In this document: in pieces, positions 1 through 9,434 of the stretch
Numbering within the stretch: the first letter of the stretch is position 1
Layout: the number at the start of each line of letters is the position of its first letter
From: Bradyrhizobium retamae
GTDB taxonomy: Bacteria; Pseudomonadota; Alphaproteobacteria; Rhizobiales; Xanthobacteraceae
Length of the DNA stretch: 64,000 nt
Reading direction: 5' to 3'
Assembly (NCBI RefSeq): GCF_001440415.1
Contig: NZ_LLYA01000170.1
Span: 1 to 64,000 of the forward strand
Program-made: the position numbers and the translations under genes
Notes under the pieces: model-generated
What the model saw: only the letters and a program-made list of their open reading frames with translations
Database searches by the model: none
What the model was told of the DNA's origin: nothing

Positions 1-81
1 ATAGCTTGAATCACAACCAAGCCCGGATGAGAATCCTGAATCCCAACAGACCCTAGTCAAGCGATCGCAACGCGCTTCTGG

Positions 82-204
82 TCAAGCCCCGGCGTCTGGC
101 TTAATCGGATCAGCGCCAAACGTTTTCATCTCGGAATGATAGCATGTTCTGCATTCGAACGTGCGATACTCCAGCCCGTCCGAGCCAAAGCTTTCGATGT
201 GCAT
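82..204 (-). CDS. Small zinc-ribbon-like protein (40 aa)
   Basis: A 40-residue reading frame starts at ATG 204 with GGAG about six bases upstream. It carries FECRTCYHSE in the middle, a CxxC knuckle followed by a His. Similar very short proteins with FECRxCxHSE are, from memory, common in Bradyrhizobium, but their function is unknown. Only one CxxC pair is present, so metal binding would need a second partner or a dimer. It diverges from the PfpI gene at 338. The start and ribosome site are good; the functional label is only descriptive. Confidence 0.55.
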   Translation of the reverse strand: MHIESFGSDGLEYRTFECRTCYHSEMKTFGADPIKPDAGA

Positions 205-337
205 TGCAGTCTCCGTCTAATGGGCCTTTCGGGGAATAGCGGGTTCCCGCGGGGGCTCGCCCGCGGGATTCGGATCGACGGGAACGATGCCCTGTAGTGG
301 CGATTGACCGGGAAAGCTCACTCTCAGGGAGCACCCG

Positions 338-898
338 ATGACTCTCGACGGAAAGAAAATTGCTATTCTGGCAACGCACGGCTTTGAACAGTCGGAACTC
401 GAAGTGCCGCGCGATCGGCTGAAAAGGGCCGGGGCTGTTGTCGACGTGGTCTCCCCGGCATCAGGCGAAATCAGGGGATGGGACAAGAAGGACTGGGGAC
501 GGCCGGTCGGAGTCGACAAGACGCTCGATCAGGCTTCACCTTCGGACTATGACGCCGTCGTGCTGCCCGGCGGCCAGATCAATCCCGACTTGCTCCGGGT
601 GGAACAGAAGGCGCTCAAGTTCATCAAGGACATTTTCGACGCCGGGAAAACCGTCGCGGCCATATGCCATGCACCGTGGCTCCTGATCGAAACCGGCATC
701 GCCAGGGGACGGAAGGTGACGTCCTACAAGTCGATCAAGACCGATGTCGCCAACGCCGGTGCCAAATGGCAGGACTCGGAGGTCGTGGTCGACCAGGGCG
801 TAATTACGTCCCGCAACCCGGGTGATCTCGAAGCGTTCAGCGCAAAAATCATCGAGGAAGTGAGGGAAGGTCGGCACAACAGGCGCAGCGCAGCCTGA
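338..898 (+). CDS. DJ-1/PfpI family protein (type 1 glutamine amidotransferase-like)
   Basis: This 186-aa protein has the PfpI/YhbO layout: an N-terminal ILATHGFEQSEL strand-turn, VVLPGG near residue 77, and the nucleophile elbow AICHAP near residue 110, whose Cys is followed by His as in active family members. Family members act as proteases, deglycases or chaperones against carbonyl damage; which applies here cannot be told. GGGAG lies about six bases before the ATG. It is followed 16 bases later by the PPC-domain gene, and these with the DUF892 gene look like a stress-response run. Confidence 0.9.
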   Translation: MTLDGKKIAILATHGFEQSELEVPRDRLKRAGAVVDVVSPASGEIRGWDKKDWGRPVGVDKTLDQASPSDYDAVVLPGGQINPDLLRVEQKALKFIKDIFDAGKTVAAICHAPWLLIETGIARGRKVTSYKSIKTDVANAGAKWQDSEVVVDQGVITSRNPGDLEAFSAKIIEEVREGRHNRRSAA

Positions 899-914
899 AC
901 GAAAGGCGATCATC

Positions 915-1367
915 ATGAAGAGCAAGCTCGTCGCCGCCGAAGAGCAGGCGCAGGTTCACGTCGTCGTTCTGGACACGGGCGAGGAGGCGTTTGCCGCGCT
1001 CACCCGGTTCGCCGCCGAATCCGGAATTTCCGCGGCCTCGCTGACCGCGATCGGCGCCTTCGAACGGGCGACGGTCGGCTGGTTCGACGTCGCCGCAAAG
1101 AACTACCGGAAGATCGAGGTCGACGAGCAGTGCGAAGTCCTCAGCGCGATCGGCGATGTTGCCGCCGGCGACGACGGCAAGCCCAGCCTGCACGTTCACG
1201 TCGTGCTTGGCCTAGCCGATGGCTCGACGCGCGGCGGTCATCTGCTGGCAGCAACCGTCAGGCCGACGCTCGAAGTGATCTTGACCGAAGCGCCGGCAGC
1301 GCTTCGACGCAAGAAGAGGCCCGACCTCGGAATTGCCCTGATCGATCTTGCCGCCGGGAGCGGGTAG
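915..1367 (+). CDS. PPC (DUF296) domain protein
   Basis: The 150-aa product is a single PPC/DUF296 domain, with SGISAASLTAIGAFERATVGWFD in its first half and a metal-binding-type HVHVVLG strand followed by GGHLLAATVRPTLEV. In plants this fold follows AT-hooks in DNA-binding proteins; in bacteria it stands alone and its role is not established. No AT-hook is visible. AAAGG sits nine bases before the ATG. The gene follows the PfpI gene closely and is probably cotranscribed. Confidence 0.85.
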   Translation: MKSKLVAAEEQAQVHVVVLDTGEEAFAALTRFAAESGISAASLTAIGAFERATVGWFDVAAKNYRKIEVDEQCEVLSAIGDVAAGDDGKPSLHVHVVLGLADGSTRGGHLLAATVRPTLEVILTEAPAALRRKKRPDLGIALIDLAAGSG

Positions 1368-1441
1368 CGCCTCCGACGAACGCCTTTAGGAACCAAATCA
1401 TTCGGTCCCATGTTGTCAGCGCACCATCAATGGAGGACGCC

Positions 1442-1933
1442 ATGCCGGACAAAGACCTCAATGAATTATTCCTGGATACTCTCAAGGACATCTATTACGC
1501 CGAGAAGCAGATCCTGAAGGCGCTGCCAAAAATGGCGAAGGCTGCCACCTCGGACAAGCTGCGGGCCGCCTTCGAAAAGCACCACCAAGAGACCGAGGAG
1601 CAGGTCGAAAGGCTGGAAGAGATATTCGAGCTTCTCGGCAAGCCAGCGCGCGGCAAGAAGTGCGAAGCGATCGAGGGCATCATCGATGAAGGCAAAGACA
1701 TCATGGAGCAGTATGCCGACACGCCCGCGCTCGACGCCGGCCTGTTGGCCGCCGCCCAGTCGGTCGAGCATTACGAGATTTCTCGTTACGGCACCCTGAA
1801 AGCCTGGGCACAAAAGCTCAACAATCCGCAAGCCGTGAAGCTGATCGATCAGACGCTCGCCGAAGAGAAGAAGACGGACGAAATCCTGACCAAGATCGCG
1901 GAGACCGAGGTCAATTACGAGGCCGCGGCCTAG
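1442..1933 (+). CDS. DUF892 ferritin-like protein (YciE/YciF family)
   Basis: The 163-aa protein begins MPDKDLNELFLDTLKDIYYAEKQ and has the family's four-helix pattern with Glu and His at metal positions: YAEKQ near residue 20, KHHQETEEQ near 50, SVEHYEIS near 105 and EEKKTDE near 145. DUF892 proteins are ferritin-like and often stress-induced. ATG 1442 was chosen over an in-frame ATG at 1430 because GGAGGA lies directly between them at proper spacing. Confidence 0.9.
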   Translation: MPDKDLNELFLDTLKDIYYAEKQILKALPKMAKAATSDKLRAAFEKHHQETEEQVERLEEIFELLGKPARGKKCEAIEGIIDEGKDIMEQYADTPALDAGLLAAAQSVEHYEISRYGTLKAWAQKLNNPQAVKLIDQTLAEEKKTDEILTKIAETEVNYEAAA

Positions 1934-1974
1934 AGCCGCTCGTTCTACTGCGTCATAGCTGCTCAAATTAAAGA

Positions 1975-2009
1975 AGCCCCGCCAACTCTGGTTATGGGAT
2001 TGCGGGGCT
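1975..2009. terminator. GC-rich hairpin after the DUF892 gene
   Basis: AGCCCCGC (1975-1982) pairs with GCGGGGCT (2002-2009) across a 19-base loop, 40 bases beyond the DUF892 stop. The T-rich tail is on the minus-strand side, so it could act in that direction or merely protect an mRNA 3' end. The remaining gap, 2010-2249, shows no convincing gene. Confidence 0.4.
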
Positions 2010-2249
2010 CGAGTTCGACGTTTGGGGAAGGAAAACCCGGAGCGCGCTCGATTGCTGCTGTATTTGCTTCGCAGGAGCGTCTCACAGTTCCCTCCGGAGT
2101 TCGAGACCGCAAGGAGACACGGCAGAAAAACGCGCGCCCAGGTAGTGGGTCAAACAGATTATTTGCGCGCCGGGCGCCAGCGTAAGCAAACGTTTAGCCG
2201 CAGTCCGTACAATACCGGCATCAATTTCTGCATTAACCTCTGGTTAGTC

Positions 2250-2777
2250 ATGCGCCTTCTGCCGATGAAAGAGCCGGACAGGTCCTGGCGGTCGATCAAG
2301 GGCCAGTGGAAGAAGGACGCCGAAAGCGTCGGCGAGGACTTTTCGACCTTTTCGACGGGAAGCTATGCAGCCTATGACGGGTTGACCAAGGAAGGCGATC
2401 ACCCCAGCCTGTACTGCCTGTCCGACGGCGAGCGCATCCACGCGGCCTGCCAGGTCAGCCGCCTGATGATGAGCAAATTCCCGGATCCCATCCTCCGCGC
2501 GCGCTTCATCGTGGTGTCGCCGGTTTACGAACTTGGCATCGCCGATGCCGGCCAGTACGCCCAGACGATGGTGGCGCTGTTCTCGGGCATCGTATGGCTG
2601 TCGAGGGATACGATGTCGGCGAGCCACATCCGGTTTTTCCTGCGCAGTCCCGGAGACTCGCAGTTCTTTGCGGCGCTGCAGGCGTCGACGCCGGGCTCGC
2701 TGTTTTCGAAATTCACGATCGACGGGGCGCTGATCGAGTGCAGTCTCAAGGAAGACGAGATGGCGGAATCCGCCTGA
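2250..2777 (+). CDS. Hypothetical protein, 175 aa
   Basis: The frame from ATG 2250 (alternative ATG 2265) encodes a soluble protein with no motif I recognise. Visible stretches include RSWRSIKGQWKKDAESVG near the N-terminus, a central HAACQVSRLMMSKFPDP helix and a C-terminal region rich in hydrophobic strands. Codon use matches the host genes around it. Neither start has a good ribosome site, and the frame stays open upstream to 2022, so the true start is unsure. It precedes the GGDEF-EAL gene by 93 bases on the same strand. Confidence 0.6.
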   Translation: MRLLPMKEPDRSWRSIKGQWKKDAESVGEDFSTFSTGSYAAYDGLTKEGDHPSLYCLSDGERIHAACQVSRLMMSKFPDPILRARFIVVSPVYELGIADAGQYAQTMVALFSGIVWLSRDTMSASHIRFFLRSPGDSQFFAALQASTPGSLFSKFTIDGALIECSLKEDEMAESA

Positions 2778-2870
2778 TTCCGCGGTCGCTTTAACCTCCC
2801 GATAACTCATTTTGCTAACGCCCCCTTGGCTTGTGGTCCCTACAACACGCGCCTGTTGGGGGCAGCGAGA

Positions 2871-5591
2871 ATGCTGAATGATCTATCGGACGACATCATC
2901 GCGGAAAGCCAGCCGCTGTTCGGTGGCGGCATGCCGTGGCGGGCCAGGCTGGGCGCGATCCAGTGGCTGATCCTGAGTGCCGCGGGGCTCGTGATCGCGA
3001 TCATGCTCGGCACCGGCTATTTCGCCATGCAATACCGCGAGCGGGCGCTGGAAGTCGCCGAGCGCGAACTCGGCAATAGCGCGCTCCTGCTGTCACGGCA
3101 TTTCGACCAGCAACTGAACGATCTCCAGCATGTGCATGAGGACGTCGTATCCGGCATGCGGGCCGACGGGGTCGATACGTCGGAAGAATTCGAACAAAGG
3201 ATGTCGACCTTGAGCGCGCACGAGATGCTGCGCAGCAAGCTTTCGGCACTGCCCCATGTCGGCGCGCTGAACCTGTGGAACGTCGAGGGATGGCTGATCA
3301 ATTCCTCCGAGACGTGGCCGGTCCCCGATCTCAGCATCGCGGACCGTCAATACTTCAAGGAGTTCACGTCGGGAAAACCGACCACCGATGTGATCGTCGA
3401 GCCGGTCGTCAGCAAGGTGACGAGAAACTGGACCACGCTATTTGCGCGCAAGATCGTCGGCCGCAATGGCGAGATCATCGGATATGCCAGCCGCGGCGTT
3501 GAACCGTCGCATTTCGAGGCCTTTGTCGGATCGCTGGAGCTCAACAGCGATACCGCGATCTCGATGGTTCACCGCAACGGCACCATCATTGCCCGCTATC
3601 CGAAGGACGACAGCCTGATCGGCTTCAATGTCGCCGGAAGCGAAGCCTTTCAACGCGCGCTGGCCGTGGATGGCAACATATCCGGGCGCTTCACGAGTGC
3701 AAGGCTGGCGGAGGACAAGGTCGGCGCGGTCAAGTCGCTCATGCACTTCCCGATCCTGATCGTGGCGACCACCCGAACGCAGGCTGCGTTGGCCGACTGG
3801 CGGGCGCAGACGAGGCTGCAATTTTTCGCGGCGGCCCTGGCGGTCATCGTCGTGATCGGCATGGTCTTCCTGATCGTGCGTCAGCTCCGCCGCCAGCATG
3901 CCGCCGCGCAGCGCAAGCTTTCGGAGAAGAGCCGGCATCTCGACACCGCCATCAACAACATGACGCAGGGCCTGCTGCTGTTCGATTCCTCGGGCCGTCT
4001 CGTGATCTGCAACAGGCGCTATATCGATATGTTCGGGCTCTCGCCGGAGGTCGTCAAACCCGGCTGTCATCTGCGCGACCTGATCCGGCACCGTCAGGAA
4101 CGCGGCTCCTTTCTCGGCGACGTCGACGCGTATTGCGACCGCTTCCTCGATCCCAACGGCAGCCTGGTTCAGGACACCGTGACCTCGACACCGGACGGGC
4201 GCACGATCCGGCTGATCTTCAAGCGGTCGGCGGACGGCGGCTGGGCCGCGACGCTGGAAGACGTCACCGAAGGGCGGCGCGACCAGGCCAGGATCGAATA
4301 TCTCGCTCATTACGACGCGCTGACCAATCTGCCGAACCGGACCCTGTTCCAGCGCCACGCGGAGGGACTGCTGCTGGAAACCGAGGGACGCGAGTTCGCG
4401 ATCCTCTATATCGACATCGACGAGTTCAAGCGCATCAATGACACGCTGGGACATCTGATCGGCGACGAGTTCCTGAAGGGCGTGGCGGAGCGGTTGCGCC
4501 AGTCGGTTGGCCCTGAGGATTTCATCGCCCGCCTCGGCGGGGACGAATTCGCTATCCTTCAGCACGATATCAAGAGCGCCGAGGACGTTCACGCGCTGGT
4601 CGCGCGGACCTATCAAGCGCTGCGTACCCCGTTCGACTGCCATGGCCATCAGCTTTCCAGCGATGCCAGCATCGGCATCGCGATTGCCCCGCGCGACGGC
4701 TCGGACCTTTTCGATCTCCTGAAGAACGCCGATCTCGCGATGTATGCGGCGAAGGCCGCCGGCCGCAGGACCTATCGCTTCTTCGATCCGGAGATGGAGC
4801 AGCAGGCCAATCACCGCCGCGAGCTTGAGGCGGATTTGCGCGTGGCGCTGGTGCAGGGCGGGTTCGAACTGCACTATCAGCCGCAGGTCGATCTGCACGG
4901 CGATTGCGTCACCGGCTGCGAGGCGCTATTGCGCTGGCGGCATCCGGTGCGCGGCATGATCTCGCCCGCCGATTTCGTGCCGGTCGCCGAGGAGACCGGC
5001 CTGATCGAGGAGATCGGGCAATGGGTGTTGCGCACCGCCTGTGCCGAAGCCGCAACCTGGCCGGCCCATATCCGCATCGCCGTCAACGTCTCGCCGATCC
5101 AGTTCCGGTCGGAAACGCTGTCGGTGAAAGTCGCGGCTGTCCTTTCCGAGACCGGACTCGATCCGCGCCGGCTGGAGCTGGAGATCACGGAAGCCGTCCT
5201 GATGGCCGACGACGACGCCGCGCTCGTGGCGCTGAATCAGCTCCGCGCGCTCGGCATTCACATCGCGCTCGACGATTTCGGCACCGGCTATTCCTCGCTG
5301 CAATATCTGCAGCGCTTCCCGTTCGACAAGATCAAGATCGACCGCTCCTTCGTCAAGGAAGTGACGCGCAACTCCTCGTCGGCCTCGATCATCCGTGCGG
5401 TGGTCAGCATCGCCGCCGACCGCGACATGATCACGACTGCCGAAGGCGTCGAGACGTTGCAGCAGCGCGAGACCGTACAGAGTCTCGGATGCACGCAGAT
5501 GCAGGGCTATCTGTTCAGTGCCGCGCGCCCTGCCCAGGAAATCCGCGCGCTCTTGGCACCGGGGAAGGCTGGCGTCGAGGCCGCGGCGTAG
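2871..5591 (+). CDS. Membrane-bound diguanylate cyclase/phosphodiesterase (Cache-PAS-GGDEF-EAL)
   Basis: The 906-aa protein has a transmembrane helix near residues 33-54, a periplasmic Cache-like sensor with SIADRQYFKEF (about 150), a second helix near 313-333, a PAS domain, a GGDEF domain and an EAL domain. The cyclase signature is intact (RLGGDEFAIL, about 553-562), as are the phosphodiesterase motifs (CEALLRWRHP from about 683; DDFGTGYSSL further on). It could therefore make or degrade c-di-GMP, probably in response to a periplasmic ligand. ATG 2871 is preferred to the in-frame TTG at 2826 because GGGG precedes it and the extra residues look non-coding. Confidence 0.93.
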   Translation: MLNDLSDDIIAESQPLFGGGMPWRARLGAIQWLILSAAGLVIAIMLGTGYFAMQYRERALEVAERELGNSALLLSRHFDQQLNDLQHVHEDVVSGMRADGVDTSEEFEQRMSTLSAHEMLRSKLSALPHVGALNLWNVEGWLINSSETWPVPDLSIADRQYFKEFTSGKPTTDVIVEPVVSKVTRNWTTLFARKIVGRNGEIIGYASRGVEPSHFEAFVGSLELNSDTAISMVHRNGTIIARYPKDDSLIGFNVAGSEAFQRALAVDGNISGRFTSARLAEDKVGAVKSLMHFPILIVATTRTQAALADWRAQTRLQFFAAALAVIVVIGMVFLIVRQLRRQHAAAQRKLSEKSRHLDTAINNMTQGLLLFDSSGRLVICNRRYIDMFGLSPEVVKPGCHLRDLIRHRQERGSFLGDVDAYCDRFLDPNGSLVQDTVTSTPDGRTIRLIFKRSADGGWAATLEDVTEGRRDQARIEYLAHYDALTNLPNRTLFQRHAEGLLLETEGREFAILYIDIDEFKRINDTLGHLIGDEFLKGVAERLRQSVGPEDFIARLGGDEFAILQHDIKSAEDVHALVARTYQALRTPFDCHGHQLSSDASIGIAIAPRDGSDLFDLLKNADLAMYAAKAAGRRTYRFFDPEMEQQANHRRELEADLRVALVQGGFELHYQPQVDLHGDCVTGCEALLRWRHPVRGMISPADFVPVAEETGLIEEIGQWVLRTACAEAATWPAHIRIAVNVSPIQFRSETLSVKVAAVLSETGLDPRRLELEITEAVLMADDDAALVALNQLRALGIHIALDDFGTGYSSLQYLQRFPFDKIKIDRSFVKEVTRNSSSASIIRAVVSIAADRDMITTAEGVETLQQRETVQSLGCTQMQGYLFSAARPAQEIRALLAPGKAGVEAAA

Positions 5592-5606
5592 GCGTTTATG
5601 CCCTAA

Positions 5607-8060
5607 TTAGCGGCGCGCCTCGGAAATCGCCTTCCTGAGAATTCGCGACAGCAGTTCCACTGAATAGGGTTTCTGGATCAGCTCGAAGCCGCGGTGGGCG
5701 CTTTCCGCCAGCACGTTGCTGTAGCCGCTGGTCAGGACCACGGGCAGGCCGGGATAGCGTTCGCGCACGATGCCGGCGAGCTCGACGCCGTTCATCCCGG
5801 GCATGATGACGTCGGAAAACACCAGGTCGGCGGAAAATTCGTCCTCGGCCAGGATTGCGAGCGCGGCGTCCGCGCTGGCGACACGGCGCACGGTGTAGCC
5901 GAGATCTTCCAACAGTTCGGTGGAGAACTGGCCGACGTCGTCATTGTCCTCGACGACGAGGACGCGGTAGCCGCGGCCGCGGGCTGCGGGCTCGCTGGCG
6001 GTCGCGGCGGCTTCGCTCGTATCGGCCGGCACCGCGGCCTGCGGCAGATAGATCGTGAACGTCGCGCCCTGGCCGGGCTCACTTGCAACTGCGATATCGC
6101 CGTCGGATTGCTTGGCAAAACCGAACGCTTGGCTCAGCCCAAGGCCGGTGCCCTTGCCGACTTCCTTGGTGGTGAAGAACGGCTCGAAGATCGTCTCGAG
6201 CAGGGCAGGGGCAATGCCGCAGCCGGTGTCGGTCACGGTGATGGCGACGAAGTCGCCGCCGCGGGCGGGCTGGGCACGCAGCGGCGGAATCGCATCCACC
6301 TTGCGGACCTGAATGGTCAGCCGGCCCTCGCTGTCCATGGCATCGCGGCTGTTGACGGCGAGATTCATCAGCGCGGTTTCGAACTGCGCGACGTCGGCGA
6401 TTGCGAAACAACTGAGATCGGCGATTTCGACGTCGATCCTGATCCGGGCACCGACGAGGGGACGGATCAATTGCGCGACGGACTCGACCTGGGTGCTGAC
6501 GTTGAACACCTGCGGCTTGAGCGGCTGCCTGCGGGCGAACGCCAGCAATTGTCCGGTCAGCTTGGAGGCGCGCTCCACGGTCTCGGCGATCGCGTCGATG
6601 TAGCGCCGGCGCCGCTCTTCCGGCAACTCGCGGCGGCGCAGGAAATCGGTCGCGGAGCGGATGATGGTCAACAGGTTGTTGAAATCGTGCGCCACGCCGC
6701 CAGTCAACTGTCCGACCGCTTCCATTTTCTGCGACTGGCGCAGCGCTTCCTCGCCCTGGCGGCGCTCGGTGACGTCGATGGCCTCCGGCACCGCGCCGAT
6801 GACGGTGCCGTGCCGGTCGTGCAGCGGGCGCATCGCGAAATCGAAATAGCGGTCGCCGATCGGCAGGTGCAGCAGCATTTCAATCTTGACCTCTTCGCCC
6901 TGCATGACCGTGATGAAGGCGTCGCGGACGGCGTCGCGCATGCCGGGGGTCGCGGCAAACCATGGCGTTTCCCAGAACGGCTGGCCGACCACCGCGCCGG
7001 CGTCGGCGCGGATGCCGGCCAACGCCGTCCTGTTGGCATAAAGCACCTCGCCATGCTGGTTGAGCAACGCCTGATATTGATGGCTGGTCTCGAAGATCGC
7101 CCGCATCTGGGCTTCGCTGGATTCGAGCTGCGCCGTCCGCTCCGTGATCCGCAGTTCGAGAATTTCGTTCAGCCGGCGCAGATCGTGCTCGGCCTGCTTG
7201 GCCGAGGTGACGTCGTGGGCAACGCCGATGAAGCCGATGTGCTTGCCGGTCGGACCCCAGCGCGGCTGGGATTCCGAGCGCAGCCACCGCCATTCGCCGT
7301 CAGCGCGCTGATAGCGGGCCTCCAGCACGAACGGCTTGAGCGAAGCTTCGCCGGCGATTGATTCCTGCACGACGCGTTGCTGATCGTCCGGATGCAGCCT
7401 TTTGCGCCAGTCGAACACAATGGCTTCCTCGAACGGCAGTCCAAGGAAATCGACATAGGCCTGGTTGGCGAAGGAACGCGTGCGGTCGAGCTTGGTGACC
7501 CAGATCGGGACCGGCGCGCTGTTGGCGATCAGGCGGAAGCGCTCCTCGCTTTCGCGCAAGGTTGCCTGCGCCAGCATCTGATCGGTGACGTCGCAATCGG
7601 CGCCGACGAGGCGCAGCGCGCGGCCGTCGGCCTCGCGCTCGATCTTGGCGACGACGCGGATCCAGCGGACCGCGCCGTCGTTGGGCCGCACGATGCGGTA
7701 TTCGGCCGAATAATCCTCGCTCTGGCTTTTCAATACGCCGAACAGGTGCTGGACCGTTCGCTCGCGATCCTCGGGATGGATTCGACTGACCCATTCCTCA
7801 TAGGTCTCGTTGGCCGCCTCGGGCGGCAGCCCGTGCACGATAAGATATTCGGGGGAGCGGCGGTTCTTGACGCCGTCACGGAAATCGATTTCGAGACCGC
7901 CGACGCCGGCGATGCGCTGGATACGCGCCAGCTCCGCTTCGCGCTCCTGCAAAGCACGATGGGCTCTGTCGCGCTCGCTTGCGATTTCCTGCAGATATTG
8001 CCGCAAGCGCTCGGCGGCGGCAGCTTCAGGCAGGAGGTTCGTAGTGTCGGAAGGTGTCAT
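5607..8060 (-). CDS. Hybrid histidine kinase with PAS domains and C-terminal receiver
   Basis: The 817-aa soluble protein has a short coiled N-terminus, about three PAS domains (roughly 40-155, 165-285, 305-420), a dimerisation domain with the phospho-acceptor in GGVAHDFNNLL (about 455), and an ATPase domain (NSRDAMD; DTGCGIAP; GTGLGLSQAFGF). A receiver ends the protein, with VVEDNDD, the Asp in LVFSDVIMPG, and LIQKPYS. It lies convergent to the GGDEF-EAL gene. Its phosphorelay target is unknown. ATG 8060 is favoured over TTG 8072 because AGAGG abuts the TTG but is 12 bases before the ATG. Confidence 0.92.
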   Translation of the reverse strand: MTPSDTTNLLPEAAAAERLRQYLQEIASERDRAHRALQEREAELARIQRIAGVGGLEIDFRDGVKNRRSPEYLIVHGLPPEAANETYEEWVSRIHPEDRERTVQHLFGVLKSQSEDYSAEYRIVRPNDGAVRWIRVVAKIEREADGRALRLVGADCDVTDQMLAQATLRESEERFRLIANSAPVPIWVTKLDRTRSFANQAYVDFLGLPFEEAIVFDWRKRLHPDDQQRVVQESIAGEASLKPFVLEARYQRADGEWRWLRSESQPRWGPTGKHIGFIGVAHDVTSAKQAEHDLRRLNEILELRITERTAQLESSEAQMRAIFETSHQYQALLNQHGEVLYANRTALAGIRADAGAVVGQPFWETPWFAATPGMRDAVRDAFITVMQGEEVKIEMLLHLPIGDRYFDFAMRPLHDRHGTVIGAVPEAIDVTERRQGEEALRQSQKMEAVGQLTGGVAHDFNNLLTIIRSATDFLRRRELPEERRRRYIDAIAETVERASKLTGQLLAFARRQPLKPQVFNVSTQVESVAQLIRPLVGARIRIDVEIADLSCFAIADVAQFETALMNLAVNSRDAMDSEGRLTIQVRKVDAIPPLRAQPARGGDFVAITVTDTGCGIAPALLETIFEPFFTTKEVGKGTGLGLSQAFGFAKQSDGDIAVASEPGQGATFTIYLPQAAVPADTSEAAATASEPAARGRGYRVLVVEDNDDVGQFSTELLEDLGYTVRRVASADAALAILAEDEFSADLVFSDVIMPGMNGVELAGIVRERYPGLPVVLTSGYSNVLAESAHRGFELIQKPYSVELLSRILRKAISEARR

Positions 8061-8116
8061 GCGTGCCGGCAACCTCTGGCGGCACTTTCACACAAGAGCC
8101 GGCGCGTTAGCCAGCC

Positions 8117-8890
8117 TCATTTGCTTTTGGTGGTTGACCGGCAGTTATAGGCCCTGCGGAACCCGGCGGCCTGCGCATCTTCCTCGGAACAGAACCAGCG
8201 ATCCGGCCTGGTCAGTCCCGGATAGGAGCGGCATGCCTGCAGATGGTAGATGCCAAGGTTCCCGGTGACGCGCGCGCGTACCGCGTACTTGCCCTTGATG
8301 TTGCAATTCGCCGGCATGATGAGATCCTCGGGGAACAGCGCCTCGCGGATTTCGCGGTCGCGATCGGCGCGGCACGCGGCGCCGAGCAGGGGGCCATCTT
8401 TCTTCCCGGCGCGGAACTCGCGCGGCGCGACGAAGCAGCCTTTCCAGAGTCCCTGGCGGTCGTCCTTGGCGCGGGCTTCGTCCACCGTGAAGCGCCCGCT
8501 GGCGGAGGCTTCGACATTCAGGGCAAACCCCTTGCGGATCAGCAACTGGCTGAGACTGGTGGTGTCGCCCTCGATCTTGCATACGCCGATGCGCCGTTTC
8601 TTGAACGAGGGATCGGGACCCAGATCGTCGCAGCGGACCTGTTTGCCGCCGATCAACTTGGTCAGTTGATCGCGCGCCTCGATCCCGCAGGTCCAGCTAT
8701 CGGCGTGTTCGTCGATGCAGAGCTGATCGGCGGTGGGCACCTCGATGCCGTCGAGGCGATAGGTAACATTGCCTAGCTGAAGCGTGCTGCCATCGCGGAT
8801 GATGGCAGTGGCAGCCAAACTCTGGCTGGCTGGAAGGACGATCGACAGCAACGCCGCAACCAGAAAAATTCTTGACCGCATCTGTTTCAT
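8117..8890 (-). CDS. Secreted thermonuclease-like (SNase-fold) protein
   Basis: The 257-aa product begins with a signal peptide (MRSRIFLVAALLSIVLPAS, cleavage near LAA). An SNase-like domain follows: DGSTLQLGNVTYRLDGIEVP, GIEARDQLTKLIGG, then GVCKIEGDTTSLSQLLIRKGFAL. The catalytic Arg-Asp-Glu set of staphylococcal nuclease is not clearly complete, so activity is doubtful. A C-terminal region with CNIKGKY and HLQACRSYPG follows, as in other rhizobial SNase-like exported proteins. The frame stays open to 9088, but ATG 8890 gives a clean signal peptide. Confidence 0.8.
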   Translation of the reverse strand: MKQMRSRIFLVAALLSIVLPASQSLAATAIIRDGSTLQLGNVTYRLDGIEVPTADQLCIDEHADSWTCGIEARDQLTKLIGGKQVRCDDLGPDPSFKKRRIGVCKIEGDTTSLSQLLIRKGFALNVEASASGRFTVDEARAKDDRQGLWKGCFVAPREFRAGKKDGPLLGAACRADRDREIREALFPEDLIMPANCNIKGKYAVRARVTGNLGIYHLQACRSYPGLTRPDRWFCSEEDAQAAGFRRAYNCRSTTKSK

Positions 8891-9086
8891 TTTGAAATCA
8901 ATTCCACACCCGCGAGCGCCTTCTAGCATAAGCCGACGTGATTGAACCAAGATGCCGACGCTAATGGCGAAGCAAACCAGGTTGGGGAAAAGCCGAGAGC
9001 GCAGTTGCGACCGGACGACAGCGACCATTGACTTCACAAGAACAAAATAAGAACATAAAACCCCTCGCTCAACACGGAATATTGCC

Positions 9087-9296
9087 ATGTCGTCCTCTTC
9101 ACAGCCGAAGTCCGAAGAGAACGGCGAGCTGGAAGCCGCTGTAGATCAGGCGATTTCTGTCTGTGGTGGGGATATGAGGGCGACGATCCGCGCATTGATC
9201 GTGGCCAACGAATATCTGGAATCCGAGGTCGGCGAGCTGATGAAAGCGGTATCCCACGCCTATGCGCGGGGCCGCTTCAACTCCTATTCCGGCTGA
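9087..9296 (+). CDS. Conserved small hypothetical protein, 69 aa
   Basis: This acidic 69-residue protein has an amphipathic helical core (GGDMRATIRALIVANEYLES) and ends in YARGRFNSYSG. I recall near-identical small proteins throughout Bradyrhizobiaceae but no known function. It diverges from the nuclease-like gene. No strong ribosome site is visible. Confidence 0.65.
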   Translation: MSSSSQPKSEENGELEAAVDQAISVCGGDMRATIRALIVANEYLESEVGELMKAVSHAYARGRFNSYSG

Positions 9297-9434
9297 ATTA
9301 CCGCCGGGCGGCCCCGCGAAGCCGGTACGAGACCGTTGCCTCCATCGATTTTTGCTGTACGACGGGTGTGTTACCCGCGTCCCGCATGTCTCATTGCGGG
9401 GGAGGATCCCGCCCAAAGCTCAAGCAAGAAGAAC

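Noticed and set aside
3438..4898. Long open frame (486 codons) on the minus strand
   Set aside because: Antisense to the GGDEF-EAL gene; no motifs of its own.
5694..7361. Long open frame (555 codons) on the plus strand
   Set aside because: It is antisense to the histidine kinase whose motifs are clear; high GC keeps antisense frames open.
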